Origin: Hydrogenobacter sp.
GTDB taxonomy: Bacteria; Aquificota; Aquificia; Aquificales; Aquificaceae
Direction: 5' to 3'
DNA length: 64,000 bases
Assembly: GCA_028276405.1 (NCBI GenBank)
Contig: JAPYWJ010000005.1
Span: 1-64,000, forward strand
Shown: piece by piece, positions 61,077 through 64,000 of the stretch
Position numbering within the stretch: the first letter of the stretch is position 1
Layout: every line of letters starts with the position of its first letter
The notes under the pieces: generated by a model
What the model saw: only the letters and a program-made list of their open reading frames with translations
What the model was told of the DNA's origin: nothing
Databases searched by the model: none
Made by a program: the position numbers and the translations under genes

Positions 61077-62571
61077 CTCTGAACTGCAAAGCTTGAGACA
61101 GATGATGCGCCCTTATAATCTCTTCTCCTTCTAAATCAGCTACCGTTCTTGAAACCTTTAGAATTTTCATATAGGACCTACCAGTAATATGTAGTCTGTC
61201 CATAGCGTGCTCTAAAAGTCTTTTGGCTTCGCTATCCAGAACACAGTACTTTTCTATCTCCTTTTCCTTCATCATACCGTTGAAGAATGTGGAACTACCT
61301 TTGAATCTTTCCCTCTGTATTTGGAAGGCTCTTTCTACCCTTTTTCTGACCTCTGAAGAGTTTTCTCCCTTCCTTGTGCCTAAAAGTTCTTCTTTCTCTA
61401 CTGGTTCTACCCAAACCTTCATATCTATACGATCAAGGATAGGTCCTGAGAGCTTGGATTGATAGTTTTTTATCTGGGCAGGACTACAAGTACAGGCTTT
61501 GTAGGGATTTGAATAGTTTCCGCATGGACAGGGGTTTATGGCACCTACTAAAAGAAACTCAGATGGAAATCTAACTTTTGCGTTAGCTCTTGTTATGTTT
61601 ACATATCCGTCCTCCAAGGGTTGTCTTAGTGCCTCAAGGGTTTTTTTGCTAAACTCCGTCATCTCATCAAGGAAGAGGATACCTCTGTGGGCTAAGCTTA
61701 TCTCACCCGGTATAGGTACCGTCCCCCCACCTATAAGAGATACATCAGATGCAGTGTGATGTGGGGATCTAAAGGGTCTTGTTCTTATGATGTGGTCCGA
61801 AAGCAAACCTGCAACGCTGTAGATTCTAGTTACCTCAACAGCCTCTTCAAAAGTAAGGGATGGCATTATGGTTATCATTCTTTTCGCAAGCATGCTCTTA
61901 CCTACCCCTGGTGGTCCAATAAGTAACAAGTGGTGCATTCCGCTACAGCTTATCTCTATAGCCCTTTTGGCAAGCTCCTGTCCGTAAATGTCACTCAGGT
62001 CTATATCAAAATCCTTGTTCTCTTTTAAAAGCGTTTCTACATTTACTTCCACAGGAGACTTTAAGATCTCGCCTTTTAGATACTCCACAAGCTCCTGCAG
62101 AGTGCTAAAACCGTAAACCTTCGCTCCTTTTACTATTGCACCCTCAAAAGCGTTGCCTTCTGGTACAAAAAACCTCTTATAGCCTTTTTCTTTTAAAGAT
62201 AGCACTATGGGTAAAACACCGCTTACCTTGTTTATCTTTCCATCAAGAGACAGCTCACCTAAGATGACAGTATCTTCTGATACCTTTATCACTCCTTGTG
62301 TTTGCAGTATGCCTACCGCTATAGGAAGGTCGTAAAGAGTTCCTTGTTTCTTCAAATAAGATGGTGATAGGTTTACTGTTATCTTCTTCGCAGGCATGTT
62401 GTAGCCCATGTTTTTGAGAGCAGACCTAACTCTGTCTTTGGCTTCGTTTATGGCTTTATCGGGAAGCCCCACTATGTTAAACTGGGGAATGCCCAGAGAT
62501 ACATCCACCTCTACATCTACTTCAAAACCATCTATCCCGAGCACTCCACCGCTCTTTATCCTACAGAACAT
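61054..62571 (-). CDS. comM: YifB/ComM family AAA+ Mg-chelatase-like helicase
   Basis: The protein has 505 residues. An N-terminal S5/Lon-like domain (NIVGLPDKAINEAKDRVRSAL) is followed by an AAA+ module with Walker A GPPGVGKSMLAKR near 220 and Walker B LFLDEMTEF. A C-terminal Mg-chelatase segment ends in ALQFRVDERLLV. ComM is a hexameric branch-migration helicase in natural transformation. It begins 16 bases after thiC. Confidence 0.94.
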   Translation of the reverse strand: MFCRIKSGGVLGIDGFEVDVEVDVSLGIPQFNIVGLPDKAINEAKDRVRSALKNMGYNMPAKKITVNLSPSYLKKQGTLYDLPIAVGILQTQGVIKVSEDTVILGELSLDGKINKVSGVLPIVLSLKEKGYKRFFVPEGNAFEGAIVKGAKVYGFSTLQELVEYLKGEILKSPVEVNVETLLKENKDFDIDLSDIYGQELAKRAIEISCSGMHHLLLIGPPGVGKSMLAKRMITIMPSLTFEEAVEVTRIYSVAGLLSDHIIRTRPFRSPHHTASDVSLIGGGTVPIPGEISLAHRGILFLDEMTEFSKKTLEALRQPLEDGYVNITRANAKVRFPSEFLLVGAINPCPCGNYSNPYKACTCSPAQIKNYQSKLSGPILDRIDMKVWVEPVEKEELLGTRKGENSSEVRKRVERAFQIQRERFKGSSTFFNGMMKEKEIEKYCVLDSEAKRLLEHAMDRLHITGRSYMKILKVSRTVADLEGEEIIRAHHLSQALQFRVDERLLV

Positions 62572-62587
62572 TTAGTTAAATTATAAG

Positions 62588-63958
<1,371 letters not shown>

Positions 63959-64000
63959 TTACCTCCTTAAGAAAATGATTTTATAAATATCTTTCTTAGG

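Overview
The window looks like chromosome of a hydrogen- or sulfur-oxidising bacterium of the order Aquificales (Hydrogenobacter/Thermocrinis type). The evidence is a sulfide:quinone oxidoreductase whose three catalytic cysteines fall at the Aquifex positions (124, 156, 347), set head to head with a petABC cytochrome bc1 operon; an archaeal-type ATP-dependent DNA ligase; a stand-alone MnmD-type tRNA methyltransferase; and short, tightly overlapping genes with frequent 4-bp ATGA/GTGA/TTGA overlaps. The species assignment is inference.

Layout. 0-9 kb: a surface-glycan region. It holds an O-antigen-type ABC transporter split into convergent permease and ATPase genes, a DinG-like helicase, and a four-gene cassette (methyltransferase, SpsF cytidylyltransferase fused to a class III aminotransferase, beta-propeller glycosidase-like protein, PseG-like protein). 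The region is bordered by IS200/IS605-type elements. 9-13 kb: an intact tnpB element, a DeoR-HTH/NosL-like fusion, a lipoprotein, GspM/GspK-like secretion proteins and a CPBP protease. 13-21 kb: tRNA-Gly, a PLD lipoprotein, coaD, rsmD, speH (with a short overlapping upstream ORF), gmk, lon, rpsU, mutS2. 21-25 kb: sqr and petABC. 25-34 kb: a DNA glycosylase, a small kinase, a MobA-HMA fusion, a TerC exporter, PGI/PMI, obg, DNA ligase, tRNA-CAT, a decayed stretch, endonuclease V, gpsA. 34-38 kb: a tandem HepT-like protein, an alcohol dehydrogenase, a miniature IS remnant that still carries an omegaRNA-like segment, and a deleted CusC/CusA efflux locus. 38-43 kb: murB-ddl-ftsQ-ftsA-ftsZ, tRNA-Phe, mnmD. 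43-51 kb: a TPR lipoprotein, pdxA, a second type of TnpB, a rhomboid protease, and an operon of a membrane coiled-coil protein with a RelE/ParE-like tail, a bacterial eRF1-like (baeRF) protein and a NYN RNase, running into ribF. 51-64 kb: housekeeping genes (purH, yajC, accD, cstA, hisG, holB, smpB, comM, thiC).

The most unusual material is (1) the RelE-like/baeRF/NYN operon, a plausible ribosome- or RNA-quality-control module; (2) a family of IS605-type elements at TTTAAC targets, in all decay states from an intact tnpB copy to a 47-bp hairpin, including one that lost tnpB but keeps an omegaRNA-like segment, with three neighbouring genes taking their stop codons from the element right end; (3) several domain fusions (SpsF-aminotransferase, DeoR-NosL, MobA-HMA, tandem HepT). 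No CRISPR array, rRNA or prophage was seen.
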